Assembly: GCF_048771995.1 (NCBI RefSeq)
Contig: NC_133024.1
Span: 4,345,001-4,409,000 of the forward strand
DNA: 64,000 nucleotides
From: Taeniopygia guttata
Lineage: Eukaryota > Chordata > Aves > Passeriformes > Estrildidae
Direction of reading: 5' to 3'
The notes below the pieces were generated by a model. It worked only from the letters and a program-made list of their open reading frames with translations, searched no databases and had not been told where the DNA came from. The translations under genes were made by a program, and so were the position numbers. Shown piece after piece: positions 48,701 through 63,700 of the stretch; position 1 is the stretch's first letter; every line of letters starts with the position of its first letter.

Positions 48701-51700
48701 ACCACCCTGTAGCAGCTAAGACAGAAGCTGCTTGCAGAAGAGCTTACCTCCAAAGGAGTCCAGGTAAGCAGCTGAAGTCTGATTAAAGGGTTAAACAGCT
48801 TTGGTAAACACAGGCCAATATAAGCATCCTTATAAGAAGCAAAGTACTTGGAGCGCCAAGCTTCAAACTGTGACTTAATGCAATCAATCGAGTAAAAACT
48901 TTCCAAAACATCTTCGAAAACTTTGCTGGATTCTTTCAATATACGATCTAGCAGGGGAGAAAAGGAACAAAAAGTTAATCACCTACTCCCTGTAATGCCT
49001 CTTTCAAGACCTGCTTTGATGCTCACTGGCATAAGCTAACTCCCATAAACATATAACCACACTTTTCATACTGTGATTAAGAAAAAACACTATATATAAA
49101 GTTATTAGACCCAAAGTTCACTCCTCTGTTCCACTGCTGTTTCTGGACTAACATGAGACCTGCAAACAATAGTAAAAAAGCTTTACAAACATTCTTTCTG
49201 CCTATTCAGAAACTGAAGAAATTTCTACAAAATGCTTTTGCACATATAAATTGCCAAGCTACCAAGTGCAATTCAGCCCCATTGAATCTAGATAATTTAA
49301 TTTAACAAAGTTCATTACAGCACCTAACAACCCTGAACAGCTGTTCTGTTTATCCAAGACCCCTCCCTGTACACAGAAAATCAATGCAATCATAAAATTG
49401 CAGCAAATTAGCCAGCAACTAAAGGTGTGGAAACTGTCTGCACCTCCAAAGGACCCAACAGCTAGACAGTTCATCTAATTGCTTTTCTAATACATTCATA
49501 CTTCGGGTCTCCACAACCACCTACATCAATGACTTTGCTATTTATTACTTCCTCTGTGGGAAATAAATTCTTTCCCAACCTATCACTTAATTTCATGGTC
49601 CCCAGATATCATATGTGAAAAGCTGATATTGTTCTACTTGGAGAGACCAAAACCATTCAATCTCTCCTCAGTGCAACACAAGTAATTCTATGTATGCAAT
49701 CCTGGTCTCCTCCCTCTTCACTTCTTCTAACTTGATTCTCTTTTAATCAGAGCAAATGCTAATTGTATCACAAGATTTTTCTGCAGTGTTTGCATACAAC
49801 ATTGATTTCTGTCATTTGCAAACTTTGCCAGGCTGCAACAAGACTATACCAAACTTCTGTCATTGCATTTCTAGAAGCTTATTCACAACTCCACTAAATA
49901 CTTGCCATGAACCAAAAAAAAGACTTCCAAAGCACTGAGGTTTTCAGAATTTCCCAAGTAAGACAAACACGTATTTCAATAATGATAAACTATATTTTAC
50001 AAATTGGAAGACTTACTGACAGTCCAAAAGCTTACTGCCTGCAAAAGCATATTAGAATTAAATAAAAAAAACCTCACTAAGGATAGGTTTATTCAGTCAG
50101 CTGCAAGACACACAACAGGTTGGTGATAGAGACTATTCTGGTCACATTGATGACCCAGAAATCAAAAATTCCTAAAGTCCTTCCAAAATGTGGTGAAATA
50201 TATAAACAGGGCTGCAACTGGATACCAAGTATTTGGTATGTTGTTCCATAAGAGGATTGGGATTGTTCAGTCTGGAGAATAGGCTTCAGAGTAACTTCAC
50301 TGTGGCCTTAGAGTACCTGAAGGGAGTCTGCAGGATGGAGAGGGATTATTTACAAGGGCCTGGAGTGACAGGACAAGGGAGAGTGGCTTCCCACTGACAA
50401 AGGGCAGGGTTAGACAGGATACTGGGAAAAATTTCTTCCCCTGTAAGGGTGGTAAGGCCCAAGCATATGACCAGAGAAGCTGTGACTGACTGCTCCATGC
50501 CTGGAAGTGTTCAAGGGCGGCTTGGATGGGGCTTGCAGCAACCTCAACTAGTAAAAGGTGTTTCTGCCCATGGCAGGGGAGTGGAACTGGCTGGGATTTA
50601 AGGTCCCTTCCAACCCAGCCCATGCTGTGACTCTGTGATAAAGCTTGGGCAGCTTTTCTAACCTCTCTCCAAGTTGAAGTTTGTGATATCTGTTGAAGTT
50701 TCCTCGTCATCGCTGGAAAGGCCTTCAAGGTGATCTGCCATCTTCCCAGTTTGCTCTCTGGCTTGTCTGCGGCGAGCTCTGAAAGGAGCAGCAGTGTGAA
50801 CCAGCTATAGTGAAGCAAGAGAAACCAGCTGTTTTCCCCACCTATACAATGCATATGCCCACTTAGGCTTGTCCTTTTAGTTCCAGGGAAGCCAAGCTGA
50901 AAAGAACTTCTACTACACCACAACCTCAAGCATTCCACTATGTTGCTGCCTCAAACAATGGAAAGAAACAAAACCAGCAGAGACCATATGGATATGGAAT
51001 TTATTTACTACACTTTCTTTTAGTAATTTTAAATCAGTATCATGGAATGTTTTGTATATTTGCATAATAAGCTGGCATATATAATAATACCCCTGCCCAG
51101 CATAGCAGCTGAAGTGTTTTCTTCCCTTTGCAAGGAAGAAGCAAACATTGCCACTCATCGTAGCACATCACACAGTTATATCCTGCAGGCAGGCAAAGAC
51201 TCCTAGAGGAGAAAAGAAATCTCATTCTCTACCTTCTAGCCTCTCTTTCTGCAGTCCGACGCTTGACTTGCTCTTGATAGATCACTCTGTCTCGCCCAAA
51301 AGAATCAAGATTTGGAGCCATCAGTGCTTTATCTGTAAAATTACATCAATGAAAATTAAAATACTTATTTATTATTCAATAAATGTGCTGTAGGCAGTTT
51401 CATAAGAGCCTTTTACCCACTTTTAAACTAAGTGTAATTTGAAATAGAAAGTCGAAGTATCAAAAAAGAAAAAAAAACCCACAATGCCCCCCAGAAGCCT
51501 GAATTCACGATGTGTAGAGGTTAAAACAGAAAGCAGTGGACTTTGGAAAAATTTCCACTTAAATGCCAAGTAGTTTTCACTGTACTTCACTCTTATCCCT
51601 CTCACAACAGTGCCGAACTACACAGAGGTCAACAGTTTTAACAGAAATAGCTTAAATTAAATGTCCAAGAAAAAAATGCTCCTTACATAAACACAATCAC

Positions 51701-54700
51701 CACATAATTTTTAAGAAGAAAACTAGCAAAAAAAAAAAAAAGGGCACACAAGAGTGACTGAGGCAAGAATAGATGTTATTGCAGAGTTCTAGTCACAGTG
51801 TTTTTAAGTTCATATGCTTTAGATTACCTAAAGTTTAAAACACATGAAAATCTACAGAAAGATAAACCATCTTCCCTCATTTTTTCAAGCTCTGCTTATC
51901 TATGTTCCTGGCTATAGACAACAACACAGCTAGAACAGCAGAGAGCAGGCAGGAGTGTTTCCAGTTCCTCCTTTCCAGGTAAATTTTAAACAGTAGACTG
52001 AATGCTAACCACTGCTCAAGTCCACCCATTAAAGTATAAACATTACCATTTAAACAACACCCTATCCAAACTTCAGGAATAAATTTACATGTTCTGACAA
52101 AAATCTATTTACAAATTCATTGTTTAAAGTATTAATGCCAATCTATGTCAGTATTCCAATTCAATACCTGAACTACTAAGAGCCTTATCCAAACTTCCAG
52201 ATACTAAATAAGATCTCTCTGTAAAACCCAACCTCAGCAATGACAACTATTCCCATCCTATTATTAAACACCATCATAAAAAAAATCCATTCTAAGCTTC
52301 TTTTAGAAAATAGGTTTCTAGTTCTCAAAACAGCATTTTCATGATAAAACTGCAAGGCCATGTAATGCCTGGAACTCCACATAATAGTCCTAAAAAGAAT
52401 ATGTATGCTAACCACTCTATAAAGGAATGACCAACTCTGACATCCTAACATTTCATCATCTTGGTAAATTCTAGCTAATGGTACTAACAAGATTTCATCT
52501 CTGACAACTGTAGTAGAACAGGGAAATGGCATTGATTATAGAATTTTAAATCAACAACAGGACAGAAAGCCATTTTTAAAAATGGGAAGCTCTCTGAAGC
52601 ATAAAGAAGACTCCTATTAATAGGATATTTCATCCAATGATTTAATCCGCTGAATAAAACCTCATCCAAGAAACATGTATTTCCATCCAAATTAACATTT
52701 ATGCTTTTGTAGAGTTTTACATACTGAAATCACCCTAAGAAACCTCCTTAGTGAGAATCCCCCATCCACAAATTTACAGTAAGCAGGCATTTTAACTGGC
52801 TATTCTTAAGCTGTATTTCATACAAGGTCACTGTATTAGTCTGCTTAGCCTTCCAGGTCTTTAATTTACCAGTTAAGTGTCTGAAATCAAATGCTTATAC
52901 TGGCTACAAAACAGAACATTAGATAGAAGTCTAGCCCGGTGCTTTGTGGCTTTATACAGTTAACTGTACATGTTAAATGACATTTATAGATTCAAGAAGG
53001 TTAAAATAATTTTTTTTAAAGTCCTGATATAAGAAAATGGGGAGTCACATGCTACCACTGCTCTCACAGCCACCATGCACACATTTTTAGTGCTAGGAAG
53101 GAGAAAATATAGTTAAGAGAAACAGAAAGAGGAGATGAAGTCAGAGTTACAGTGGTTTCAAGTTTAAAACAAAACAGATTAGAGAACTTTCATCTAAACT
53201 TGCTTCTACTCATCCAAGAGTAAGAATAAACTTTAATAGGACAGTCATACATTAAACATTTACATTTCAATTAAGTCATATTAAGTAAACAAGGTTGTTT
53301 AATGAATAATAAAAACCTTCAAGATGGACTGACTTGAATGGCTTGAAAACTCCGAAGATTCATCTTTAATATCATCTTGTCGTCTTTGGACAAGGCGGGA
53401 AGCTCGCTGTTTGTACAGCTGGTGCATTGCAGATTCAAGTTCATTAATCAGAGGCACCTGTAAAAATACAACACACCACGTAATACCCGGATCCTGAGCT
53501 GCTCAATTCTGGGGTCCCAGTCTATTCCGGAGCAAAATGCTGTCACTGTGCTCCCAGCAGCACAAAGTCCTGCCTTTGACTCATCTGTATCATTTGCAAC
53601 AGGAAATATCAAGGTGTGGAAAGTGCATACATTTAACACTGGCAGCTTTCAATCAGAACAAAAGCATTCTGAAAGCAACTTCCATGGCTTGAATGAGTCT
53701 ACAGAGCCAGACATCCTATTAAGAGTGTGAAATATTTTTCCAGTATTCTTGCTTTCCCTGCCAAGCATGTTACATGTTATGTAAAGGTCTGCAATTCTCA
53801 GATGTCAAATGTTTCCTCTCTGTCTCTAAACAAGAATGCAGAAGTATTTTACACTTCAGTGAGAAAATCACCTGACTGTATGCAGTGAAAAACACACCCA
53901 TCAATCCAACCTACTGAAGCCAGCAGCTATTGTTTTGTGTCCTCTAACTCTTAATAGCATATGCTGAAATATTTTACTGAAATGAAATAAAACCCTGCAT
54001 AAGGGTGTTATGCCAACAGGTAATTCAAATCAGTCAAATACTCCTCTAGCTCATCACTAAAACTAAAATTTCTGCAAAAGTACAATTTGTGCAAGTTATG
54101 CTTTAAGTATAACCTTGAATTAATCAGGTACATCACGTCAGACCTGCCACTTTTTTTTCTTTCTTTAATGAACTATTTTGGTCGCATCTCTAATAAAAAT
54201 AGATATTATGACAGCCAGGAACCTCCTGACATTAAATAGCAAACCAGAAGTTTTCACAATCTCTTAATTTGGAAAGGCAAGTCCTTTTGGTATGAACACT
54301 TAAGCCATGTCCTCCTTACCTCTGAGACGTATGCTTACTCCACAGTCTTCCAGCCTTTTATATTTCATTGCTGCCTACCATCCAGGATTATGTTTTTTTT
54401 TCAAAACAAAAGATAAAATCAGAAATTGTTTCCTGAAGTATTTTAGAATGTGACTCAGCAACTATTGAAGAACCTCCTTCAGTAAAATGTAAAATTCCGA
54501 GTTCATAGCTACAGAGCAATTTCAGCTCGCTGAGACTGACATACACATCAGAGAAGAAAAAGGTTTTAGCTTTGTAGGATAAACAGGGCTCCAGGGATTA
54601 AAATGAAAGCAGCTCTGCACCAACTCAAAATATGCACACCTTTCTTTTGGAGAAAAGAGTAGAGAGAAAGACAAGGAGGGAATAATATTCCAAGAGCTGG

Positions 54701-57700
54701 AAGTTCATATTTGGAATTTAAGACAGGTTTGAAAATAGAAATAATAGTTTAAAAATACTAGCTTTACTGCAGTTTATCATAGAAAATACAGCTTCTTTTC
54801 TTAAGCATGTAGAGGAAATTCTAAGATTGAAAAGTTAAATGAAAAATTTTCAATGCATCCCTAGTGGTTCTTTCTGTAATTTTCTCAGGATTAAAAAAGA
54901 AACCTAGTGATGTGTTCAGATATATGAATCCACTCAAAATATTTCCCGTTCAGAATACAAGATATTTGGAAGGCCTTATTCTTCTCTAATCAATACTGTG
55001 GTTAATGAGTGGCCGACAATTTTACTGACTACTATAAAGTTACAACCCTCATTCCCAGTTTTGTTTAGTCAGTACCTTAAATTCAGTGTTTTCAAGGTGA
55101 TTTTTAATTCACTTTCCTTGTAAACAGTAGAAGAGGAAAAGCAGAAAGGTCTCTAAACATTTAGATCACAAGGATAATTCTGATACACAGAGCATGTTTC
55201 GGTAATTCAGTTCTTGAGGTAAAGTAACAGTTCATCTACTTCTGCTGTCAAAGGCATGCCCAGAACAATTCAATCTTTCTGTATCCACTGTATGTTCCTA
55301 TAGTCAAAATGTAAAACTGCCATTGTGACTCGCCAGCCTTCTCAGAAGGCATAATTTTTACAGTAATTATTTCTGAAGGAAGTCATGCAACCATCTGCCA
55401 CTCTATTGCTTTTCTTATTTACCAGGGAAAAAAAGTATTACAGAGGATTTGACCTCTCTAGAACTTGTTTCTAAAATCTGTGTAATAGCTGTCTTCTCAT
55501 ACTCTGCTGAGCCTTAAGGCTGGGCAAAGTGATCCTAACATTCAGAATCTCTTCAAAATATCGTATTTCAATATATGTTTTTGTGTATATATATATATAT
55601 AGAGAGAGTATTATTATTATTATACATATACATATCCTCATGTATATTATAATAACTACATATATTATTATAAATAATAGTAACACCTTAAATAGAAGCA
55701 GTCAGGGCCACAGGTTCTGAAAAAAAGCTGAAGGTAATTTATCTCTACACTAAAAAGATTAGAACAATTTACCGTCCTACTGCATTTTATTTAAATAAAA
55801 ACTGATACTGATTTTATTACTTGACTTTGTCCCCTTTCAACACCTCCTTTTTAGAAAACTTTTCAGTATCCTTTGGGCTACTGGTTCTGAATTTGCTGGT
55901 ACTTTTGCCATGCTGAAAGCACTGAATTCCAAACCACATTATGTGGCCAAACAATACCAAAATAAATTAAATGCTCCTGTCACACTGACCATATAACCTG
56001 CTGCTTTTGCAACTCACTTAACATACAAGTACAGCAGCAGCCTCCACCTGAAACCAGCAAAACTCTGTGAATGCCTCTAAGAAGCATGAGATGATAAAAG
56101 TCACATCTTAAAAATATTTGAAAAAGACAGCTTATGCTATCAAGGAGAACCTCCAGACATGGTTTATAGTCATCACAGAAGTAATTTACCAAAAGGTGTT
56201 TAGAAAGCAAACACTGAATAGAGACACAGATATTTAACTTGATTTCTGAAACAGAAATTTATCTCAGAGTAAAAATGTAAAAATTTATCTTGAAGAGGAA
56301 ATCAGCCATTTGGGGAACCAGCACTGCCAGTGCTGCTTATGAAAGTACCTTTATTAATCTTCAACAGCTAATGCTAATACAGATTCAGGAATATGGCTTC
56401 TTAAGTGAACAATCAATTGCAACTAATTAGTTACACTAATCAATCAGCTGGGTGAACTGACTGTCCCACATTTCCTGGGTTTGCTCATGACACAGTTACT
56501 CTTCACTTTTACAGGACAAAGACTGGACTCTCCCAGTTCCACTAACAGACGAGAATTAATATCTAACCCATCAGCACCCAAAATGCTTCTCCATTCCTCT
56601 CTCATACCTAGCAGGCTAGGCAAGCAGTAGCTTAAAACTACTCAATTCTTCTGACAGGATATTAAGAAATTATTATACTACAATTGTATTCAAGTTGGAA
56701 GACAATGAAGAAATAGCCAATATACTATTAACTGAATTCTACAGCTTCTCTGTGTGCCTACTACATGTGTGTATATATAGCTATATATTCAAGAGTTCCT
56801 ATTATATTTACAACAAAGCAAGCAATCAAAGCACAGCGCATAACCTAAGAGAAAAGACTAAGTTTTTGACTTAGAGATACATAAAAGTATCACACTACAT
56901 GAAAGAAATATATTTTTAAGTGTGGGTGTCTTTGAACAGCTATGCTAGTTATAAAACTTCTCTCCTTCAGACTCCAGAGCAATACCAAGAAACATCTGTC
57001 AGGAGGAAGTTTATAATAACACAGAAAATACAAGCCTCTGTTATTGTGTACATCAAGCACTCCAGAAAGTAGCAATGTTGTAATTCAGCCCTTATTTTTG
57101 CTAACCTGATGTCAAACACAAGTAAAAAGGAGTTCTGAGTAAAGTTGAAACACCAAAGTATCTACGAAAATCCTGAAGACATAAAATCTGTACTTTTTAG
57201 GCAATCTAAAGTCAGTGAGCTGGGAGGAGAGATTTCTGATAATGAGCTTAGCATGGTATAAAGTTCTTTTCAATCCTCAAACAACCAAACCTTTAGAAGA
57301 ATATGCTCTCAAAGGACTTTTTTCGAAAACAGAGGGAGATGTGCTGTTTGGCATGTAATAAGAGACTTTTTTTTTTTTCTTTTTTTTTTTTTTTTGTAAA
57401 GAGATGAATGTTTTTGCATCCTTACCTTTTCACTGAAACACTCAAGCAAGTCTTGGACATACCCTCGCATTTCTTGCAAAAACTTATACCGTTCACCAAT
57501 ACCCCCAGAAGACCCTTCTAATCTTTCAATTGCCTTGGTAGAGTCCTCTTGGCTTTGCTGGTGTTTCTCATATTGCTGCCGATTAGCTTTGTGCATTTCT
57601 TTCATAGAGTCCAACCTGAAGGGCAATGGATAAATAGTAAATTTACATCCAAAAGTCTGTCTATTTCAGACCATTGAGACATCAAACAGACAGTACAGTG

Positions 57701-60700
57701 CAAGTACTGAGCCTATATACAGGAAATTTTGCAAAGAAATTCTTGACCGTTGATTTGTCACCTTCTCCCCTCTCTTCATGAACCACAAGGCTAAGGATCA
57801 ACACTCATTTGCTAGACTGTGCTGTAGTGCATGGCACTGGCCACTCCTACAAACTTCTACAGGAGCTGACAGCACACAGAATAGTGCAAGGCTGCCCCTA
57901 ATCAAAAGCTGGCAGAACAGGTTGGGGGTGGACATGAACTACAGCTTATACAAAGCAGTCTTTTTTCTCTACTAATGTGATTCACTGTCAAAGGCTGCAA
58001 CACTACAAGGGCCATACAAACCCATTTCGAAGACATGTAAAGTGCAAGCTGTTCATTACACACGATTTCTCACTGCAATTGTGTTGTTCAGTCCATACCT
58101 TCTGCGTACCTGACAAGCAGATTACAGTATACACTGTAAATCCCTGTATGCACTAAAAATTAAATTCTTTATCTACTGAAGGGGAAATCTCTGATTCACA
58201 GTTTACAGGAATGCAGCTTGATAAGCTAAACACCTCACTGGCCTTTCATTTCTTCACTATAAGACTGTGCAGTGTCCAGAAGATGGAACTCAGACCTCTC
58301 TTCAACAAGATTAATGGCCTCACATTTAAAGTTTCACTTCCAGAGAAGCAATCCAAGGAGATTTTCGAACAAAGTGTCAATGTCATCTTCACTTTGAGCT
58401 TTTTTGTTTGCCTTTTTTTTTTTTTAATGGATGTACCAGTCAGTTTCCAGCGATGAAACTCTGTGTTTGCTCACCGAGACTAAAAGACACCTGAGGAACA
58501 GAAACCTAGGGGACAGGTCTTTAAGTCTAAAAAGATGGTCTGTCCTACCTGTCTTTAAGCTGTTTCTTTACCAAATCAATAGTAACAGGAGTCATCTCAT
58601 TACTGGGAGTTTTGAAAGGAACTGTATTATCTGTTTTTTGAGACTTGGTTTCCGATGATCCATACGCAGCATAGGTGTATGGAATGCCATATGATGAACC
58701 ATAAGACAGTGTCTGGTAAGTGTTCTGGTAGTACACATTATTCACTTCTGCAGGCTGACTTGGTTGAACCTAGTGGCAGAGGAAATGCAATTGTACTATA
58801 TCAGGCTTTAAAGAAAGGGGAAACTTTTTCACACATTTCAAATCAAAGTGAAAAATATAAGCAGAGACAGTCATAAAATGTAATTATCAAGGGGATTAAA
58901 GCATCCAATATCTAAGAGAGAAGAAACAAATGCCCTCAAGAAGATAAATGGACAAATTCTTAGTATCATTACCATTCCAAATACTTATGCTATTTCTCTT
59001 TAAAGAACATCAGAATTTAGACTTCATTTCTCAAATGAAACAGCCTTCTGTAAACTACTCAAGTTTGTAAAGGATTTAGCCAATACTTGCAGAAACAAAC
59101 CAAAAAAGAGTGCACAATTATATACATGCCTGGGGTATGTTGATTCCTTTTCGTATCTGCTCTTGCTCCCACCTACTGAGTTCTTCATCTTGCTCCCCTG
59201 CCACTAGTGCTTCATCATCGCTTCCCTCAATACCTTCATACAAGTAAGAAAAAGAAGATAATGCATTCATAATTGTAATTCAAATTCAAAAACCTGAAAC
59301 CATGCCTCAGTGAGAACATCTCAGAGTATCTTCCTTTACTCTTCATGAGGAATTAAGGACACTGGCCTGTGAATTATTAGCACAGGGGTTCTATTTGAAA
59401 GATCCAATGGGAAAATTAGCAATTCATTGCTGGTGAAATCCTCTAATTTCTAACTCATTTTCCAAAAGGTTATTTTACCTGCTAGCCAGCCAGAAGGCTT
59501 CTATATCAAATGTTTTTCTTTTCACAATTATATACTCCCTAAAAACAGAGTACAGGCAAAACAGGAATTGATCCTAGTTTAAGTTTCTATTACAGTCAGC
59601 AGTGTGCACAGGAACATAGTTTTGTGCTCAAAATTTTACAAGCATATACCATTATGTAGTAATTTTCCTCAGAAATGTTATGCAACTCCAGATTGTTTGA
59701 AAAACATGTTGTTTAAAAATGCTGAATGGGAGCACTCGCAGTGAAAACAGTGTGAACATTTATCAGCTGACCTTCCAAAAAAGGGTTTACCTATTTCCTC
59801 AGCAATCTTTTGCCTTTGGGATTTTTCCTTCACTGTAAAAACTATCCTCCTCTTCTCGTCATCATCTTCATCATCACTGGCATCATTTTCATCTTCTCGA
59901 ACAAGGCGGCTTTTACCTGGTTCAGAGTCAACGGGGGTAAAGTCTCCAAGTTCACGAGCCATTTGACGCTTTTTCCTAGCGGCATGAATAAAAGCAGCAT
60001 CTGGAATTTCTCCTAGAGACAAATGCGTGCACGGTTAAACAACCACTGCAACCAAAACAAGTGCTACAGTTTCTTACTGCTCATCTCTGTCACTGTATCA
60101 AATCATCTCTGCACTCAGGGGGAAAAAAAAAAAATAAGCAGGAGAGGAAGCAAATCCATATTCACAGAAAACATTTGCAAACAACTTAGATGCTAAACAT
60201 GTTAACTTTCTGACCAGAAACCCTCAAAGTTAGGATCACCACAGAAAGTCTGGTTCTGCTTCCAGCAGCTCATGTCATAAAAGCAGAAGCCTAGTGATCC
60301 TATGTGAACTATTCCTAAAGAGGAGGAAGCCCTTTACAGGAGCTGACTATTGCAAAGGGAGGAAAAAAATTACTGTGTCATTTCCCATCTCAATAATGCT
60401 CACAGCTCTTCTTATTTTGGGGGAATAAAAAGCATCACCTGTTTCAATAGACTATTATCGGTCAGAGATTAAGAGGACACAAAATCAGACACAATTAATA
60501 TACAGAAAATTGTACAGTCAAGGGGAAACATGAAAAACATCAAACCTAATTGAAAACTCTAAAATCTGCAGCACAAAACTTAACGCAACTTACATACGAA
60601 ATATAAACCAACATGTGGACCCAGGACACCCATCTGGTATTTGGGGACCAAACTACCATAATTAGCAAACTAGTTTCAAAAATATTTTCTCAGAGTGATT

Positions 60701-63700
60701 TCTCTGACCTCAGGGCCTGACTAGAACCTCAGTATACAAAACAGGATAGGAAAATATTTCAGATACCTTGCAGACCCATAATTGAAATATTTTAATTAAA
60801 GAAGAAATTTTAACTGAAAGCAGTTAAATCTCATGTGAAGTCACCTATTCCAAATCTAGATTTTCTCGCAGTTTGTCATCTACCTGAGAGATGAACTCCT
60901 GCTTCTGACATCAGGGTGAAGCATTCCGTAGCAAAACATTTTCTCCCGTAAGATTTGTAAAACTGAACACCTTCAGAAAATATCAATTGCTTGAACTTTC
61001 AGATTCTAAATTGTTGGAAACTATTTCCTAATCTCTCTCACACATTAGTCTGCTATAAATATCACCTAACTCACTTGGTAACTTATCAGACATATTATAA
61101 AAACCAACCTGGGCGGAGAACATTCAGTGATGACAGAGCACTTGAAAAAGCACCACCAGCTTTTGGTTTCTCTTCTTCCTTCTCACTTTCAACTTCCATT
61201 TCTTCTTCACCATGCTCACTGTTTGCAGTCCCATCTTCTTGGCCTACATCCTTATTCTGTCCTATCTTTTCTAGTGGTGCTTCAACTGATAAGACAGCAA
61301 AGTCCATGTTTTACTCCATTTATAAAGACCACTCAGAAGTATTTTTTTAAAGATATAACAACCAAAAGTGAAAATCAAATGAAAATGTTAAATAATAATT
61401 TTATTGTTTGAGATCTAGGAAAATACACTTTCTTAATTGTGATTAAATCACTGACATCTTCTCAAAATAAAATGTGACAAGGCAGGCCCCACCAACCACT
61501 AAACATTCTTCATACTGTCAAGTATTAAGAAAGTGGGGGAACTCAACCTTGTGCAACCTTGTCAAAGTCTCTTTCAATGAGAAAGCACTGCCTGTGTTAC
61601 ACCAAGTATTTCCACAAGAAATGATTGATTTCAAAAGAACCATTCGTTTTCCTCTTGGGCTGCACCCTACATTAGGTGGGTAACATACAGATACAGGCAG
61701 CAAGTATAATAATGTGTAAAAAAATGTATGTTAAACCCAGCTACCCAAACCAAGCTGCATGTATCTGAGGTTTCAGACTCAAGCACTTGTTTAGAGAACC
61801 CAGGCTACTCTCTCAGTAGCAGTCTTTAAGTTTAAGGATCATTGTGACAGAAGCAAGAATCCAGGTTTTCACAGATGACCTGAATACTAGCCACAGAAAT
61901 GATAATTTCTGGTTTTGCTCATGTCCCACACCACCGCATAGGCAATTTAAAGATTCTAATAAGAAAGAATATGTGGGTTTTCTAAATGCAGACAAAATCT
62001 TTAAAAATAATTAATTAAATTTTAAAAGGGTATTTCCTGCATGGGACCATGTTCAACCTCCATGTGCTTCTCTAGATCATTGCAATCTTTAGATCATAAG
62101 CCTCTCAGCTCGTGCTCATAGCATTACATAATTTATGTAAAAACTTAAGTGGAAAAGGAAGCACTACACTTTACCAATGAGCTTCCCAAAAACCAATAGT
62201 AAAATGAAATTGAAGTCCCGGGCTCTATTTCAACCTCTCAAGGACTGTACATTGTTAACAGATCATTTGGTTCCAACACTTTGAGTCTATCATCTTAATC
62301 AAGTATACTCGAAGGTCCAAGTCCTGAAACAGGCAGCTGTTTAACAATTAACTTAATAACAAAGACCATCACTCTGCTCACCCCAAAAATCTTCCTTTTG
62401 GAAGAAAATGCATTACAAGGACACATCTTGTCAGACAAGCACCAGGTACATTTTCAAAGGAATGGAATTCCTTCCTAATTCACTAAGCAATTCATCTGTC
62501 ATAAACACAGCTGCAATTCAGAATACTGATGTCTACTGCCAACCATCTAACAGAACTGAGAAGTTCCATCCTTCTGTGTTAACTTCTACATGAAAACCAA
62601 AGAACTTTCCACCAATATAGAACAGCATTCCTAAGGCTCAAGTAACACATTTCATCTGTGCTTTACTTCAGCTCTAAATGTGAAATTCTCTAGAAGACTA
62701 AAAATTCATTTTGAAAACAAGAAATTAAATTACAGCACTTCATCTTTTCCACTACAGAAGTTACTATTAGTTTTGCAATTACCATCTGTTGGAGAATTGA
62801 CCTCTGTTCTAACTTTTGATTTTTCAAGATCTTCTTTGTATTCCTTCTTCAACTGTTTTACAATCTTTTTGCTGTAACTTGATTTCTTCACTTTGAAAAC
62901 TTCTTCTGTTTCTTTAAAAGAGAAATTGGATAACATTACATGAGATCTGTCAGGCATAGTTATTGATTTAATCTCTCAATTTTGTACCTGGAACATCATA
63001 AATGCCATTAAAAAAACATTAACAAATGCCATTGTAGGGTTCTTTCACATCTCTAGTGAAAGTCTAATTATACACCTTCAGTATTTCTATGAAGATTTAA
63101 AATCACAACTCTTAGAAACCAAGTTTCAGTGATTTCAAGAGAATTCCTTCTAAGACAACTCAAAACTGTGAACTGTTCGGACAACAGGCAGTGAGTCCGA
63201 GGAGACCCGTGAACACCAGGCACATCAGATTAAAACCACCTCGTCAGAAAGCCACGGGACAGATGCTCCTCAGCTAACACCGATGGCTCCAGGGGGAGGT
63301 ACAGGCTGCACGTACTCCAGGCATCCAAGGGGCAGCAAATGCAGCACAAGGGACGCACCAGCAACACAAGAGCAACCTGAACCCCTACACCACAGCTAAC
63401 CACGCTGGAAGCACGCTGGCCACGCAGGGGACGGGGGTGGCCCGTGCTCTCAGGGTTCGCCCCGTCTTATGTGATCCCACATCACCCCAGGCCACACAGC
63501 CCTAAAAAATAAACACGGATCCTGCTCGCTTGGAGGGCCGGGAGAGGCCCAGTGCAGGCAGAGCAGCTCCGGTTCTCTCTCACGACCCAAAAGCCAGGCA
63601 ATTATCTCTGCCTCACCCTCCTCCTCGTCCTGGAAGCTGAGCAGGCTGGCCCTCGGCACCTCTTTGTTCTCCCGCGACCGCTTCTTCTCCTTGGGGCGCC

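Larger units (their letters stand above)
53458..57425 (-). other. PAXBP1: PAXBP1 intron 7 (largest)
   Basis: About 4 kb without a recognisable repeat family except a short AT-rich microsatellite and a poly-T run at the exon 7 side. No nested gene is seen. Confidence 0.7.

Noticed and set aside
50297-50938. 213-codon minus-strand open frame overlapping PAXBP1 exon 10
   Set aside because: It reads exon 10 in a different frame and runs into the CR1 tail. The true exon frame is fixed by homology and splice phases.
59125-59130. A GT donor four bases downstream of PAXBP1 exon 5 instead of the GC donor
   Set aside because: Using it shifts the frame of exon 6 and meets a stop within a dozen codons, whereas the GC donor preserves the conserved protein.
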